NCBI RefSeq assembly: GCF_900111935.1
Contig: NZ_FOYN01000001.1
Span: 434,001 to 498,000 of the forward strand
DNA from: Halorubrum sodomense
GTDB taxonomy: Archaea; Halobacteriota; Halobacteria; Halobacteriales; Haloferacaceae
Direction: 5' to 3'
Length of the DNA: 64,000 nt
The notes below the pieces were generated by a model. It did not search any database. It saw only the letters and a list, made by a program, of their open reading frames with translations, and was not told where the DNA came from. Made by a program: the position numbers and the translations under genes. Below are positions 16,703-24,562 of this stretch, in pieces. Positions within the stretch are counted from its first letter, which is position 1; each line of letters begins with the position of its first letter.

Positions 16703-17542
16703 ATGAGCGCGTCCGACAAGTATCCGTCAGAGTCCGGACGGCGACGCTTCGTGAAGGGCGTCGTCGGCGGCGCGGCCCTCGCAGGGGTCGGTGCGATGGG
16801 GTCGGCGACCGTGAACACCCTGACGACCGCCGGCGGCGTCGGCGGCGGGTCGACTATCGCGAAGACCATCGAGCACACTGGCGGTCCGGCCCCCCGAGGA
16901 CTCCCGCAGGTACCGGTCCGCGTCACCGACGACGGGTACATTCAGGGGATCTGGCCCGAGACGAAGACTATCACTCAGGAGGGACAGGAGATCGAGGTCG
17001 CCCAACAGCAGCTCGGCGGGGTGACCTACTCCGGCGCGTGGTACCAGTACTGCGGCGTCGAGTCACAGGAGAATATCCAGCCGAACTTCGAGTCGGATAA
17101 CCTGTTCCGTTCCGCGAGCGCCCCGCCGTACGACTGGCAGTCGGAGACGTACTCCGGCGGCGACCGGATCCACGTCGACGACTTCGCCAACTACACCGAG
17201 TGGGGCAACGGGATCGGCAGCGAGGGCGTCGGTAAGCCGGCGGAGGTCACGTGGCGCTCCGAGGACGCCGAGACCAACCTCAACGTGATCGTCATCCGCT
17301 CGCCGCAGATCGAGGAGGCGGCCCAGAACAACGAGTGGCTCCAGGCGTCGACCGATCAGGGGTTCATGGCGTACCTCAACGTCTGTACGCACTTCTGTTG
17401 CATCCCGGGCTACAAGGTGTTAGAGGAGTCCGCCCGCTACGGCGCCGCCGACGGGACGTACTGCGTCTGCCACCAGTCGACCTACAACCCGTTCACCATC
17501 GAAGAGGCGCTGTTCATCGCACGACCCCGGCCCGAAGAGTAA
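16703..17542 (+). CDS. Rieske [2Fe-2S] protein of the cytochrome bc type
   Basis: Membrane-anchored electron-transfer protein, 279 residues. A twin-arginine style N-terminus (RRRFVKGVVGGAALAGVGAMG, about 13-33) serves as signal or anchor. Cluster ligands are in CTHFCCIPGY near 227 and CVCHQS near 253, including the extra cysteine pair that forms the stabilising disulfide. The region between the anchor and the cluster, about 190 residues, is long compared with bacterial PetA proteins. No cytochrome b gene is adjacent in the window, so its partner complex is not shown. The start ATG at 16703 directly precedes the signal. Confidence 0.88.
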   Translation: MSASDKYPSESGRRRFVKGVVGGAALAGVGAMGSATVNTLTTAGGVGGGSTIAKTIEHTGGPAPRGLPQVPVRVTDDGYIQGIWPETKTITQEGQEIEVAQQQLGGVTYSGAWYQYCGVESQENIQPNFESDNLFRSASAPPYDWQSETYSGGDRIHVDDFANYTEWGNGIGSEGVGKPAEVTWRSEDAETNLNVIVIRSPQIEEAAQNNEWLQASTDQGFMAYLNVCTHFCCIPGYKVLEESARYGAADGTYCVCHQSTYNPFTIEEALFIARPRPEE

Positions 17543-17620
17543 CGACTGTTGCCCGGTTTCCCGTCTCGGGGTTCCCCTTCCGCCGCCGCGCTTTTCACGC
17601 CGCTCGCCCGAGACGACGGT

Positions 17621-17968
17621 ATGAGCGACGACCCCGCTTCCGACGACTCCGCCGGAGACGACCCCGCCGGAGACGACTTCCAGACGGAACTCTCCCGCGC
17701 CCGTGACCTCCTCGACGGCGACGGCGTCGACGCGGTCCACGTCGGCGTCGTCCGCGACGGCGAGGTCGACACCACGTTCGCCCAGCGCACCGACGGCGAC
17801 GATCCGGACGGTGCCGGGCTTCGCGCGCTCGCGCTGCTCGCCGCGCACGTCAGGCTGGTCGCGAGCGAGGCCGGCGTCGACCCCTCCACCGTCGCCGGCG
17901 ACGCCGCGACGCTCGCCGGACAGGTGGAACAGATCCCGGCGAACACCGACCAGATACCCGACGAGTAG
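17621..17968 (+). CDS. Conserved haloarchaeal hypothetical protein
   Basis: 115 residues. An Asp-rich low-complexity start (DDPASDDSAGDDPAGDD) is followed by a compact region (about 24-115) with VDAVHVGVVRDGEVDTTF, then helices LRALALLAAHVRLVASEAG and LAGQVEQIPANTDQIPDE. No catalytic motif or membrane helix is seen. It lies 78 bases after the Rieske gene and may share its transcript. The function is unknown. Confidence 0.7.
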   Translation: MSDDPASDDSAGDDPAGDDFQTELSRARDLLDGDGVDAVHVGVVRDGEVDTTFAQRTDGDDPDGAGLRALALLAAHVRLVASEAGVDPSTVAGDAATLAGQVEQIPANTDQIPDE

Positions 17969-17995
17969 CGGAGGCGGTTCGCGTCGGCGCGAGCG

Positions 17996-18550
17996 CTACT
18001 TCCGACCGCCGGCTTCCGTCGTGCGGATCCGGCGGAGCTGGTGGGTCACGCCCGCCAGCGCGACGAGCAGGACGGCGAGGTTGAACACCGCCAGCGCGAC
18101 GGACTGGTAAGCCGGGTCGAACCAGGTGCGGATCGCGTTTCCGGACTGGCTGTAGAACCCCCAGCCGGCGACGACCGCGAGCAGCGACAGCGCGGCCAGT
18201 CCGACGCGGTCGAGCAGCCCGCGGAGGTCGTCCGTCGAGAGGCGGTCGAGCCCCGACTCGTCGGCCGGTTCCGTCGCCTCGTTCGTGTCGGTGCGGTCGG
18301 AGTCGGTTCCCGTGCGGTCGGAGTCGGTTCCCGTGCGGTCGGAGTCGGTCCCTATGCGGTCGGAGTCGGTCCCTATGCGGTCGGAGTCGGTTCCCGTGCG
18401 GTCGGTCGCGTCGGTGTCGTCGGTCATGGACTGTGGTGGGTCGGCGTTCGGATCGCGGTCGCCGGCCGTGCCGGCAGTGCGGTCGTCGGTGGCGCGTTCG
18501 TCCGTCTCGAACCGGTCGGTAGTGTCGTCCGCGGGCGGTTCGTCCGTCAT
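17996..18550 (-). CDS. Membrane protein with acidic tandem-repeat N-terminus
   Basis: 184 residues. The first 100 are disordered and acidic, with five copies of a 7-residue unit of the form GTDSDRT/I. Two hydrophobic helices follow (about 113-132 and 150-170), and the C-terminus is basic. The ATG at 18550 overlaps the stop of the upstream PGF-CTERM gene (ATGA), which supports this long start and an operon; a second in-frame ATG at 18427 lies before the repeat. The function is unknown. The repeat number is likely to vary between strains. Confidence 0.65.
   Translation of the reverse strand: MTDEPPADDTTDRFETDERATDDRTAGTAGDRDPNADPPQSMTDDTDATDRTGTDSDRIGTDSDRIGTDSDRTGTDSDRTGTDSDRTDTNEATEPADESGLDRLSTDDLRGLLDRVGLAALSLLAVVAGWGFYSQSGNAIRTWFDPAYQSVALAVFNLAVLLVALAGVTHQLRRIRTTEAGGRK
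18291..18395 (-). repeat. 21-bp tandem repeat, five units, inside a gene
   Basis: Five consecutive 21-base units, each gtgcggtcggagtcggttcc plus one base, with small variants (cctat for cccgt). They stay in frame and encode the GTDSDRT units on the minus strand. Confidence 0.85.
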
Positions 18551-19560
18551 CGTCGCCCCCGTGCGGTCAGCGCCGCGACGACGAGCGCGACGAGCGCGAC
18601 GAGGGGGCCGAAGCCGGGCGTCGAGTCGCCGCTGGTGCCCCTGTCCTGCGGAGCGCCGGCGTCGTCGCCGGCGCCGGCGCCGTCGCTCCCCTGTTCGAAG
18701 TCCTCGACGGAGAACTCCACGTCGCGGACGGTCCGGTTCGCGGTGATGGTCTCTCGCGGATTCAGGTTCGCGACGCCCTGCGTCTCGTCGACGAGCACGT
18801 CGTCGTCGAACAGCGCGGCGTCGACGTAGTAGTTGTACCCGCTAGGGACCTCGACGGTCGCCGTCACGGTGTCGGTGCGGCCGGGACGAACGGTGCCGAC
18901 CGTCTCCGTCGCCTCCGCGGCGATCACGTTCGACTCCGCCTGCCGGAGGTAGAGGCGGAGGCCGACGTCGTCAGACGGCTCGTCGCCGCGGTTCGTCACC
19001 GAGACGGAGACCGACAGGGTCGCCGTCCGGTTGTCGGCCTCGACGACGCTCACCGCGACCGTCGGCCAGACGGTCCCGTCGGTGAAACCGACCTGCGTGT
19101 CCGCGTAGTCGGGAGTGAGCGCCGCGACGCCGGCGATACGGGTTGTCCGCTGCTCGCGGCGCCGCCCGTCCGCGAAGACCACCGTCTCGATGCGGTAGCC
19201 CCCCTCGCGCTCGACGGTCACGGTGCCGTTGACGGTGCGTTCGCCCTCGAAGTCGACATCACCCACCTCGACGGTCGTCTCGTCGACGAGGAGGCCGGAC
19301 TCGGCTCCGATCGCCCGGTGGCGGACGGTGACGTTCTCGACCGTCCCACCGCGGTGGCGGAGGTCGGTGCCGAGCCTGAGTTCGGCGGTCTCGCCGCCAA
19401 CCTCGCCGGGCGCGACGGTCGTGCCGGCGATGTCTATCTGACCGGGCGGTTCGTCCCGTTCTCGGGGGTCGGTGAGGGCGTCCGGCGCGGCGACGGCGCC
19501 GACCGCGCCCGCGACGAGGAGGGCGACCGCGGCCGTCAGGAGGGCCGTGCGGGTGTCCAT
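18547..19560 (-). CDS. PGF-CTERM surface protein with CARDB-like domains
   Basis: 337-residue exported protein. The N-terminal signal helix is ALLTAAVALLVAGAVGAVA. The middle is beta-rich, with repeated phrases such as VTVRHRAIGAE, LSVSVSVTNRGDEPSDDVG and TATVEVPSGYNYYVDAALF, resembling CARDB/DUF7490 adhesion-like folds. The C-terminus has a low-complexity linker, the PGF motif in STPGFGPLVALVALVVAAL and a basic tail. This is the signature processed by archaeosortase A, so the protein is probably lipid-anchored at the S-layer. The gene overlaps the next gene by four bases. The ligand is unknown. Confidence 0.8.
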   Translation of the reverse strand: MDTRTALLTAAVALLVAGAVGAVAAPDALTDPRERDEPPGQIDIAGTTVAPGEVGGETAELRLGTDLRHRGGTVENVTVRHRAIGAESGLLVDETTVEVGDVDFEGERTVNGTVTVEREGGYRIETVVFADGRRREQRTTRIAGVAALTPDYADTQVGFTDGTVWPTVAVSVVEADNRTATLSVSVSVTNRGDEPSDDVGLRLYLRQAESNVIAAEATETVGTVRPGRTDTVTATVEVPSGYNYYVDAALFDDDVLVDETQGVANLNPRETITANRTVRDVEFSVEDFEQGSDGAGAGDDAGAPQDRGTSGDSTPGFGPLVALVALVVAALTARGRR

Positions 19561-19628
19561 GTCCGACCCGTCACAACCCCGATATAAGTGCTTTGTCCGG
19601 CTCCGGGTCCGAACGGGACAGAACCGGA

Positions 19629-20159
19629 TCAGAGGGCCCGATACCGCCCGTTCGACTCGGTGACTTCCCCTCGGCGCGCGAGGCGAGTCAGAATCTCTCG
19701 GGCCGCGTCGGCGGGGACGCCGGCGGCCGCGGCGCGTTCCACCACGGTCGACTCGGTGGGATCGTCGACCGCGTCGACCGCGTCGCGGACGATCTCGGTG
19801 CGACTCCGCGAGTCGCCCCCGCCGCCCTCGGCCCGGTCCCCGGCCTCGTCGACCGCGTCGGCGTCGACGCCCGCGGACTCGAGGTACTCCCGGTCGTCGA
19901 TGCCGGCGTCCTCGACCGCGGCTTCGAGGTCGGCGACGTGGTCGACCTCGGCGAAGGCGGCGCTGTCGCCGCGCTTCTTCGCGAGGAGCGCCGACCGAGC
20001 CTCCTGCGCGGCCGCGCGGTCCTCGGACTCGAAGAAGCGCTTGAGCTTCGCCGTCCGGTGGGTCTTGCCGCACCGTGAGCACTGCGCCGTCTCGCTCGTC
20101 TCCGGGTCCGTGACCAGCCACATGTTGGCGCACTCGTTGCAGCCGACGACCGCGTACAT
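19629..20159 (-). CDS. DUF5817-type zinc-ribbon/winged-helix protein
   Basis: 176 residues, common in haloarchaea. The N-terminal zinc ribbon has paired cysteines in VVGCNECANMW and AQCSRCGKTHRT (residues 7, 10, 27, 30). The middle is charged and helical, and the last 55 residues (about 120-176) look like a winged helix (TEIVRDAVDAVDDPTESTVVERAAAAG then REILTRLARRGEVTE). This suggests a nucleic-acid-binding role, but no target is known. The start at 20159 (MYAVVGCNEC) is the family start; the longer frame upstream runs into spacer. Confidence 0.82.
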   Translation of the reverse strand: MYAVVGCNECANMWLVTDPETSETAQCSRCGKTHRTAKLKRFFESEDRAAAQEARSALLAKKRGDSAAFAEVDHVADLEAAVEDAGIDDREYLESAGVDADAVDEAGDRAEGGGGDSRSRTEIVRDAVDAVDDPTESTVVERAAAAGVPADAAREILTRLARRGEVTESNGRYRAL

Positions 20160-20236
20160 ACGAGGGGATTCGCCGGCCCCGAATGTGAACCCTCGGTCCC
20201 AGAATACGACGCCGTCGTCGACCACACCATCACTGC

Positions 20237-20472
20237 CGTGGCGCGTGCCTCCGAGTGGCCGCCGAAGGCGGCCGCGAGGAGCACGCGCGAGGGAGTCAGT
20301 CGCCGGAGCAAGGCGACGGCGACTGACGAGGCTGGGGAGGCGTGAGGTGCGGGGCGGGATTCAAAGGGGCAGCCGCGAGGGCGAAGACGGGCGACGTAAG
20401 GACCGCAGGAGCGAGCGAAGCGAGCGACGAGGACCGCAGCGAGCCCATCGAGCCCTCGCGGCTGGGGCTTTG
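20237..20472 (+). repeat. Dispersed structured repeat, copy B (long form)
   Basis: A 236-bp element with three hairpins in series. The first arms are GCGCGTGC/GCACGCGC, enclosing GGCCGCC-GAA-GGCGGCC. The second is TCAGTCGCCG (20296-20305) with CGGCGACTGA (20317-20326). The third is long-range: CAGCCGCGAGGGC (20370-20382) with GCCCTCGCGGCTG (20452-20464), bordered by GGG facing GGG and closed by CAAAG/CTTTG. Copy C at 29827 keeps all of these with compensating base changes. The open frames crossing it are not believed to be genes. Confidence 0.8.
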
Positions 20473-20557
20473 GAGGCAGTTGTCTCCGAGCGATCGTTGG
20501 CCTCGTCTCACCGACCGACGACCCAGTGTCGACTGGCGACAGCCACAGGGCCCCGTA

Positions 20558-21406
20558 TCAGTCCGATTCGATCTCGTTCGCGGCTGCCAGCACCTCGTCG
20601 TGGAGGGCGCCGTTCGAGGCGACCAGCCCTTTCGAGTCGTGGCGCCACCGGTTCCCCTCCAAGTCCGTCACGCGCCCGCCGGCCCGCCGAACCACGAAGA
20701 CCCCCGCAACCGTGTCCCAGGGGTTCGCGCGGAGGTTCGTGATCGTCCCCTCCAACCCGCCCGCGGCGACGGTCGGCAGCACCACCTGCGCGGCGCCGAG
20801 CCGGCGCATGTCCCCGAAGCGGGCCACGATCGCCTCGCAGGCGCGAGCGTACTCGTCGCGGGCGTCGTACGCCCACCAGATCGTCGGGTCGACGGCCGCG
20901 TCGCGGGGCTCGCTCGCGTCGCTCACCGCGATCGGGTCGCCGTTGCGGTACGCGCCCGTGGCGTCGGCGGTGTAGGTGTCGCCGAGCGCGGGCGCGACGA
21001 TGGCGGCCGCGACCGGCTCGCCGTCGACGACGGCCGCGACCGCGGTGGCCCAGATCCGGACGTCGCGGACGTAGTTGTTCGTCCCGTCGATGGGGTCGAT
21101 CACCCACGCGGCGCCGTCGTCGGGCACGGTCTTGCGCTCGTCCTCCTCCTCGCCGACGACCGCGTCGTCCGGGTACGACTCGCGGATTTTCTCGATGACG
21201 GTGCGCTGGGCGGCGCGGTCGGCCTCCGTCACCACGTCGTCCTCGCCCTTCGTCTCCACGTCGATGTCGCTGCGGAACCCCTCGTTCGCGACCGCGGCGC
21301 CGGCCCGCGCCGCGCGCTCCGCGACCGCGGCGCGCTCGGCGACGTCGTCCGCGCGGTCCGCGACGGGGGGCACGTCATCGGCGTCGCGCTCGTCTGCGTC
21401 GGTCAT
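20558..21406 (-). CDS. Inositol monophosphatase/fructose-1,6-bisphosphatase family enzyme
   Basis: Mg2+-dependent, lithium-sensitive type sugar phosphatase, 282 residues. Metal-binding motifs are GEEED near 85-89, DPIDGTNNY at 104-112 and NPWDTVAG near 226-233. Archaeal members often hydrolyse both inositol-1-phosphate and fructose-1,6-bisphosphate, so the substrate is not decided by sequence. An Asp/Ala-rich N-terminal extension of about 25 residues precedes the fold. It stands alone next to repeat copy B. Confidence 0.9.
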   Translation of the reverse strand: MTDADERDADDVPPVADRADDVAERAAVAERAARAGAAVANEGFRSDIDVETKGEDDVVTEADRAAQRTVIEKIRESYPDDAVVGEEEDERKTVPDDGAAWVIDPIDGTNNYVRDVRIWATAVAAVVDGEPVAAAIVAPALGDTYTADATGAYRNGDPIAVSDASEPRDAAVDPTIWWAYDARDEYARACEAIVARFGDMRRLGAAQVVLPTVAAGGLEGTITNLRANPWDTVAGVFVVRRAGGRVTDLEGNRWRHDSKGLVASNGALHDEVLAAANEIESD

Positions 21407-21523
21407 GGCGCCAGTCCACCGCCCGGCGGCGTATAAACGTCGATTCGGCGCGGGGAGCGCGTCGAAATTAACTCGATTTCGAATCCGAGTAGTTTTAAGT
21501 GGGTCGACCCCGGTGGATCGGGT

Positions 21524-21781
21524 ATGGAACCCGAAGAAGCGGTCCGCCAGCTCGAGTACACCATCGACGTCTCGCTCGACGAAATCGGTCAGCGCGCCGC
21601 CGCGGCCTACCGGCCCACCTTCGAGCGCGTGGCCGAGCGCGCGGACGGGACCGCGGTGTACGACCTCGCGGGCGAGCTCTCACAGGAGGTCGTCGACGGC
21701 TCCCGTCCCTCCCCGGCGGAGGCGAACGCGGTCGCCGAGCGCGTGCTCGACGACTGGGCGTACACCGACGGCGGGGAGTAA
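21524..21781 (+). CDS. Small conserved haloarchaeal protein
   Basis: 85 residues, all-helical and acidic (MEPEEAVRQLEYTIDVSLDE...). No known motif is recognised. A TATA-like TTTTAA lies about 27-31 bases upstream of the ATG, giving a leaderless start. Codon use matches the genome. The AT-rich DUF1102 locus begins just after it. Confidence 0.65.
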   Translation: MEPEEAVRQLEYTIDVSLDEIGQRAAAAYRPTFERVAERADGTAVYDLAGELSQEVVDGSRPSPAEANAVAERVLDDWAYTDGGE

Positions 21782-21835
21782 GTGCTTGTATATACTACAA
21801 AAATAGAACACCGATCCTAATTATTTTAATTCGGA

Positions 21836-22411
21836 TTACGTCCCGGACTTGACCACGATGGTGTCAATTTCTCCCGTAAGTTCCTGAGTGTCAATATCGT
21901 CCACAACCACGTCAAGCCCGATGCTCACTGATTCACCAGAATCAATTTGCGGGTAACCTAGATTCTCGTCGGGGTCTGTCTGTCTCGGCGCAAACTCATT
22001 ATCTAGGTTCTCAAACCTATTTTCCAGATCCGGGCAAGTAAGTGCGTTTCCGTCGCTGCTGCGGAATAGGTTTATAATCCGGTTGTCCCCACTACTGAGC
22101 GGACCGGTCACGCGGGCTGTAATCATAATATCATCCTCAGTCCCGGAGTTACCGATCTCGAAAATGTCGTTCAATAGGGTACTACTATCCTTATTAACTC
22201 CCGTTCCTCCATTTCCATTACCGTTGAGATCAATTTTCAGCTTCCCGCCCTCGGTCGTCGCGTACGGTGACGTGGGTTCCAGACGGAGGTACGCATTCTT
22301 GTCCGTAACCACGTTAACGCTCACACCGCGTGACGTTTGCGTCTGCGTGAATGCGCCAGTACCCGTTGCGGCTGCCCCGCCGGCAGCGAGCGATCCAAGT
22401 CCGACGACGAA
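21836..22411 (-). pseudogene. DUF1102 exported protein, 5'-truncated copy
   Basis: Reading leftward from 22411, the frame gives FVVGLGSLAAGG, AAATGTGAFTQTQTSRGVSV and then a DUF1102 body ending SGT. This matches the signal peptide and mature start of the intact paralogue (22730-23524), but the ATG and the MERRK start are gone: upstream of Phe the sequence passes into Glu-Leu-Tyr and a stop. The only start left in frame (GTG near 22324) would lack the signal peptide, giving 162 residues. The gene is AT-rich compared with its neighbours. It was probably inactivated by the deletion that joined it to the fragment at 22415. Confidence 0.75.
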
Positions 22412-22414
22412 TTC

Positions 22415-22650
22415 GAGGTATTACGCGGGCGTGAGATCTCTTGGAGCCTCTACTACCTCGGGCTCGCAGTCCTCGCAGGCCTCGTCCAGCTCGTGGTCGC
22501 GGTCGAGGTGCCTCTCTTCGCCGCGCTCGACAGGACCGCAGTCGCCGTCTTCGTCGTGACCGCGTTCGGCGTCTCCGCCGCGCTCCACTATTACTACGGT
22601 GAGCGCGCTCGCTTGGAGAACTTGGAGAAGCCGCCCGAACTACGGGAAAA
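22415..22650 (+). pseudogene. DUF7344 membrane regulator, C-terminal fragment
   Basis: From the junction, the plus strand reads EVLRGREISWSLYYLGLAVL, two hydrophobic helices, then GERARLENLEKPPELREKG. This parallels the last 75 residues of the intact protein at 23975-24562 (EVLRSKEIPWSLYYVGLA ... GNTAKPPELRRRE). The winged-helix N-terminal half, the promoter and the start codon are absent. With the fragment at 21836 it forms a collapsed copy of the divergent cassette; the joint lies in GAATTC at 22409-22414. Confidence 0.75.
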
Positions 22651-22729
22651 GGGAGTGACCGCAGTGGCTCGCGACCGTCTCGAATCAGATCTATCTCTAA
22701 ATAGACATTTCTTATCGTTTTATAACTCT

Positions 22730-23524
22730 CTAGATGCTCGTCGCCTGATCAAGAGTCGTCGGACCCTGCTCGCTGTACGCTTCAACGGCGAGGAACTGTC
22801 CGGAGAAGATGTTATTGGCCTTATCAGGTCCGTCAAGCGTGTAGAATTCGCTGTTCACGACAACACGCACGATGACGGCAATGCTCTCCCCCGGACCCAG
22901 TTCGATGTGCCCGGTCTTGCTGTCGTCGGCGAGAGTGTTGTAGTTGTTACTGTAGTTGGTAGTGACCCTACTGCGTGCCTGAACGTTGCCGGACGGATCG
23001 TCGAAGTTCGAGCCGTTGAAATTAGGCGGAGTGTCCCGATCAATGAGCGCCACGCTGCCACCCGACGACTGCGGGTCGACGAAGTCGGCGGTGGCTGCGA
23101 TGAACTGTACGTCGATCCCTGCCGGAACTTCGATTGTCCCGTCCGAAGCGAACGTATTGTTCGTAGCGGAGCTGGTGTACACTGGGTTTCGCAGGGGGTT
23201 GTTGACCTCGATGTACAGCGTTTCAGTGGTCTGGTTTTTCAGCGTGTAAGCCGGGCGAGCCGCCGTGACACCGTCAGTGTTGACACCTTTTCCGCCGTTG
23301 TGATCACTGGCGAAGTCGAGTCTGATCTGCCCGTTGGTATTAGTCGTTTCGACGAACTCAGAGTCTTTGTTCGGGATGATACCGAGGTATGCCGCCCCGT
23401 CTCCCGCGACATCGACCGCCATACCACGCTCTGCTTGGATGGTATCCACCGCGCCAGTACCCATTGCGGCTGCCCCGCCGGCAGCGAGCGATCCGAGTCC
23501 GACAACGAACTTGCGTCGTTCCAT
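22730..23524 (-). CDS. DUF1102 family exported protein
   Basis: 264 residues with signal MERRKFVVGLGSLAAGGAAA (two Arg, hydrophobic core). The mature protein begins near QAERGMAVDVAGDGAAYLGI, the DUF1102 signature, and is rich in Asn, Thr, Ser and Gly, as expected for a beta-sandwich surface or cell-envelope protein. The start at 23524 is preferred over the codon four residues upstream because MERRKF begins the signal. It is divergent from the DUF7344 gene across about 450 bases. The biological role is unknown. Confidence 0.82.
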   Translation of the reverse strand: MERRKFVVGLGSLAAGGAAAMGTGAVDTIQAERGMAVDVAGDGAAYLGIIPNKDSEFVETTNTNGQIRLDFASDHNGGKGVNTDGVTAARPAYTLKNQTTETLYIEVNNPLRNPVYTSSATNNTFASDGTIEVPAGIDVQFIAATADFVDPQSSGGSVALIDRDTPPNFNGSNFDDPSGNVQARSRVTTNYSNNYNTLADDSKTGHIELGPGESIAVIVRVVVNSEFYTLDGPDKANNIFSGQFLAVEAYSEQGPTTLDQATSI

Positions 23525-23974
23525 ATCGTATCTCACCTGTGTTCGGGCACCCCCGCAGTCCGGACGTCCGGGCCGGGAGTGCTCGAATAACCCATACGAG
23601 GGGTGATACTTCGTTATGATATTCTCGACATGTCCGCGTGCTATCCTCGTTGCGTGACGTGCGCGGCTCGTTGCGGAGCAGACACTCCTCGCTAACTGTG
23701 TCGGGATGTCCCTGAATGCGCGTTAAACAGCGCCTAATACGCGTTAGAAGGCTACTATAGCTATCAGCAGTATCCTGAACGACACACCGAAAGTCCGTGG
23801 GGGCTCCGGCTGGCCGGCGTCGGACCGACGATCACTTCCTGATAATATATGAAAAATTATGTGTTAAGCTAAACAATCCTCCCTATTTATGACATATTAC
23901 CGCACACGCTACAAGCGAAATCCGCCGGTCCGAGGAAGGGGTTCCGCCGGCGCGAGACGAAGGTGCTCAGATCG
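23525..23974. other. Divergent regulatory spacer of the DUF1102/DUF7344 cassette
   Basis: 450 bases without a supported gene. AT-rich stretches (about 23700-23760 and 23840-23890, including tatatgaaaaattatgtg) could hold divergent promoters. The equivalent spacer is missing from the collapsed upstream copy. Confidence 0.45.
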
Positions 23975-24562
23975 ATGGGATCTACGACTACGAGGACGAA
24001 CGAACCGAGTCGAACCGGAGGTGAACTGTCCGAAGACGAGATCTTCGAAGTGCTGTCGAACAGGCGGCGCCGCTTCGTCATTCACGCGCTCAAGCGCGCG
24101 GACGAGCCGGTCGATGTCTCCGAGCTCTCCACGCACGTCACCGCGTGGGAACGCGGTATCGACCCGGTGGACGTTCAGTACGAGGACCGCCGGAACGTGT
24201 ACAGCACGCTCCAACGCACGCACCTGCCGAAGCTGGAAGAGAAGAACGTGGTGACGGTCCACGAGGAGGAGAACCTCGTCGAACCGACGCCCGAACTCGA
24301 GGAGCTCGACATCTACGTCGAGGTCCTCCGGAGCAAGGAGATCCCGTGGAGCCTCTACTACGTCGGGCTCGCGGGCCTCACCGCCTCGCTCCTGCTCGCC
24401 GTCGCCGCGGGAACGCCGGGGTTCGCCGGCTTCGAGGCGATCGACGTGGGAGTGTTCACGGCTACCGTCTTCGGGATCTCCTCGGTCGCGCACCACGTCG
24501 TCGGCCGGCGAACGCGCTTGGGAAACACGGCGAAACCGCCCGAGCTCCGGCGCCGAGAATGA
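23975..24562 (+). CDS. DUF7344 winged-helix protein with two membrane helices
   Basis: 195 residues. The N-terminal region (about 18-100) is the DUF7344 winged-helix domain: LSEDEIFEVLSNRRRRFVIH, ELSTHVTAWERGIDP, RRNVYSTLQRTHLPKLEE. The C-terminal part has two hydrophobic helices (about 127-145 and 150-172) after the conserved SKEIPWSLYYVGLA. It may act as a membrane-tethered transcription regulator of the divergent DUF1102 gene; this is inferred from arrangement. The ATG at 23975 is preferred to the GTG four codons upstream. Its end overlaps the next start (ATGA). Confidence 0.8.
   Translation: MGSTTTRTNEPSRTGGELSEDEIFEVLSNRRRRFVIHALKRADEPVDVSELSTHVTAWERGIDPVDVQYEDRRNVYSTLQRTHLPKLEEKNVVTVHEEENLVEPTPELEELDIYVEVLRSKEIPWSLYYVGLAGLTASLLLAVAAGTPGFAGFEAIDVGVFTATVFGISSVAHHVVGRRTRLGNTAKPPELRRRE

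Noticed and set aside
18291-18395. Tandem repeats considered as a CRISPR-like array
   Set aside because: Units are contiguous without spacers and keep a reading frame, so they are coding repeats.
20342-21436. Long plus-strand frame starting in repeat copy B and running antisense to the phosphatase gene
   Set aside because: Its start lies in the structured repeat and the rest is antisense to a well-supported gene.
22337-23590. 417-residue plus-strand frame over the DUF1102 locus
   Set aside because: Only its first part (22415-22650) is meaningful, as a DUF7344 fragment; the remainder is antisense to the intact DUF1102 gene.
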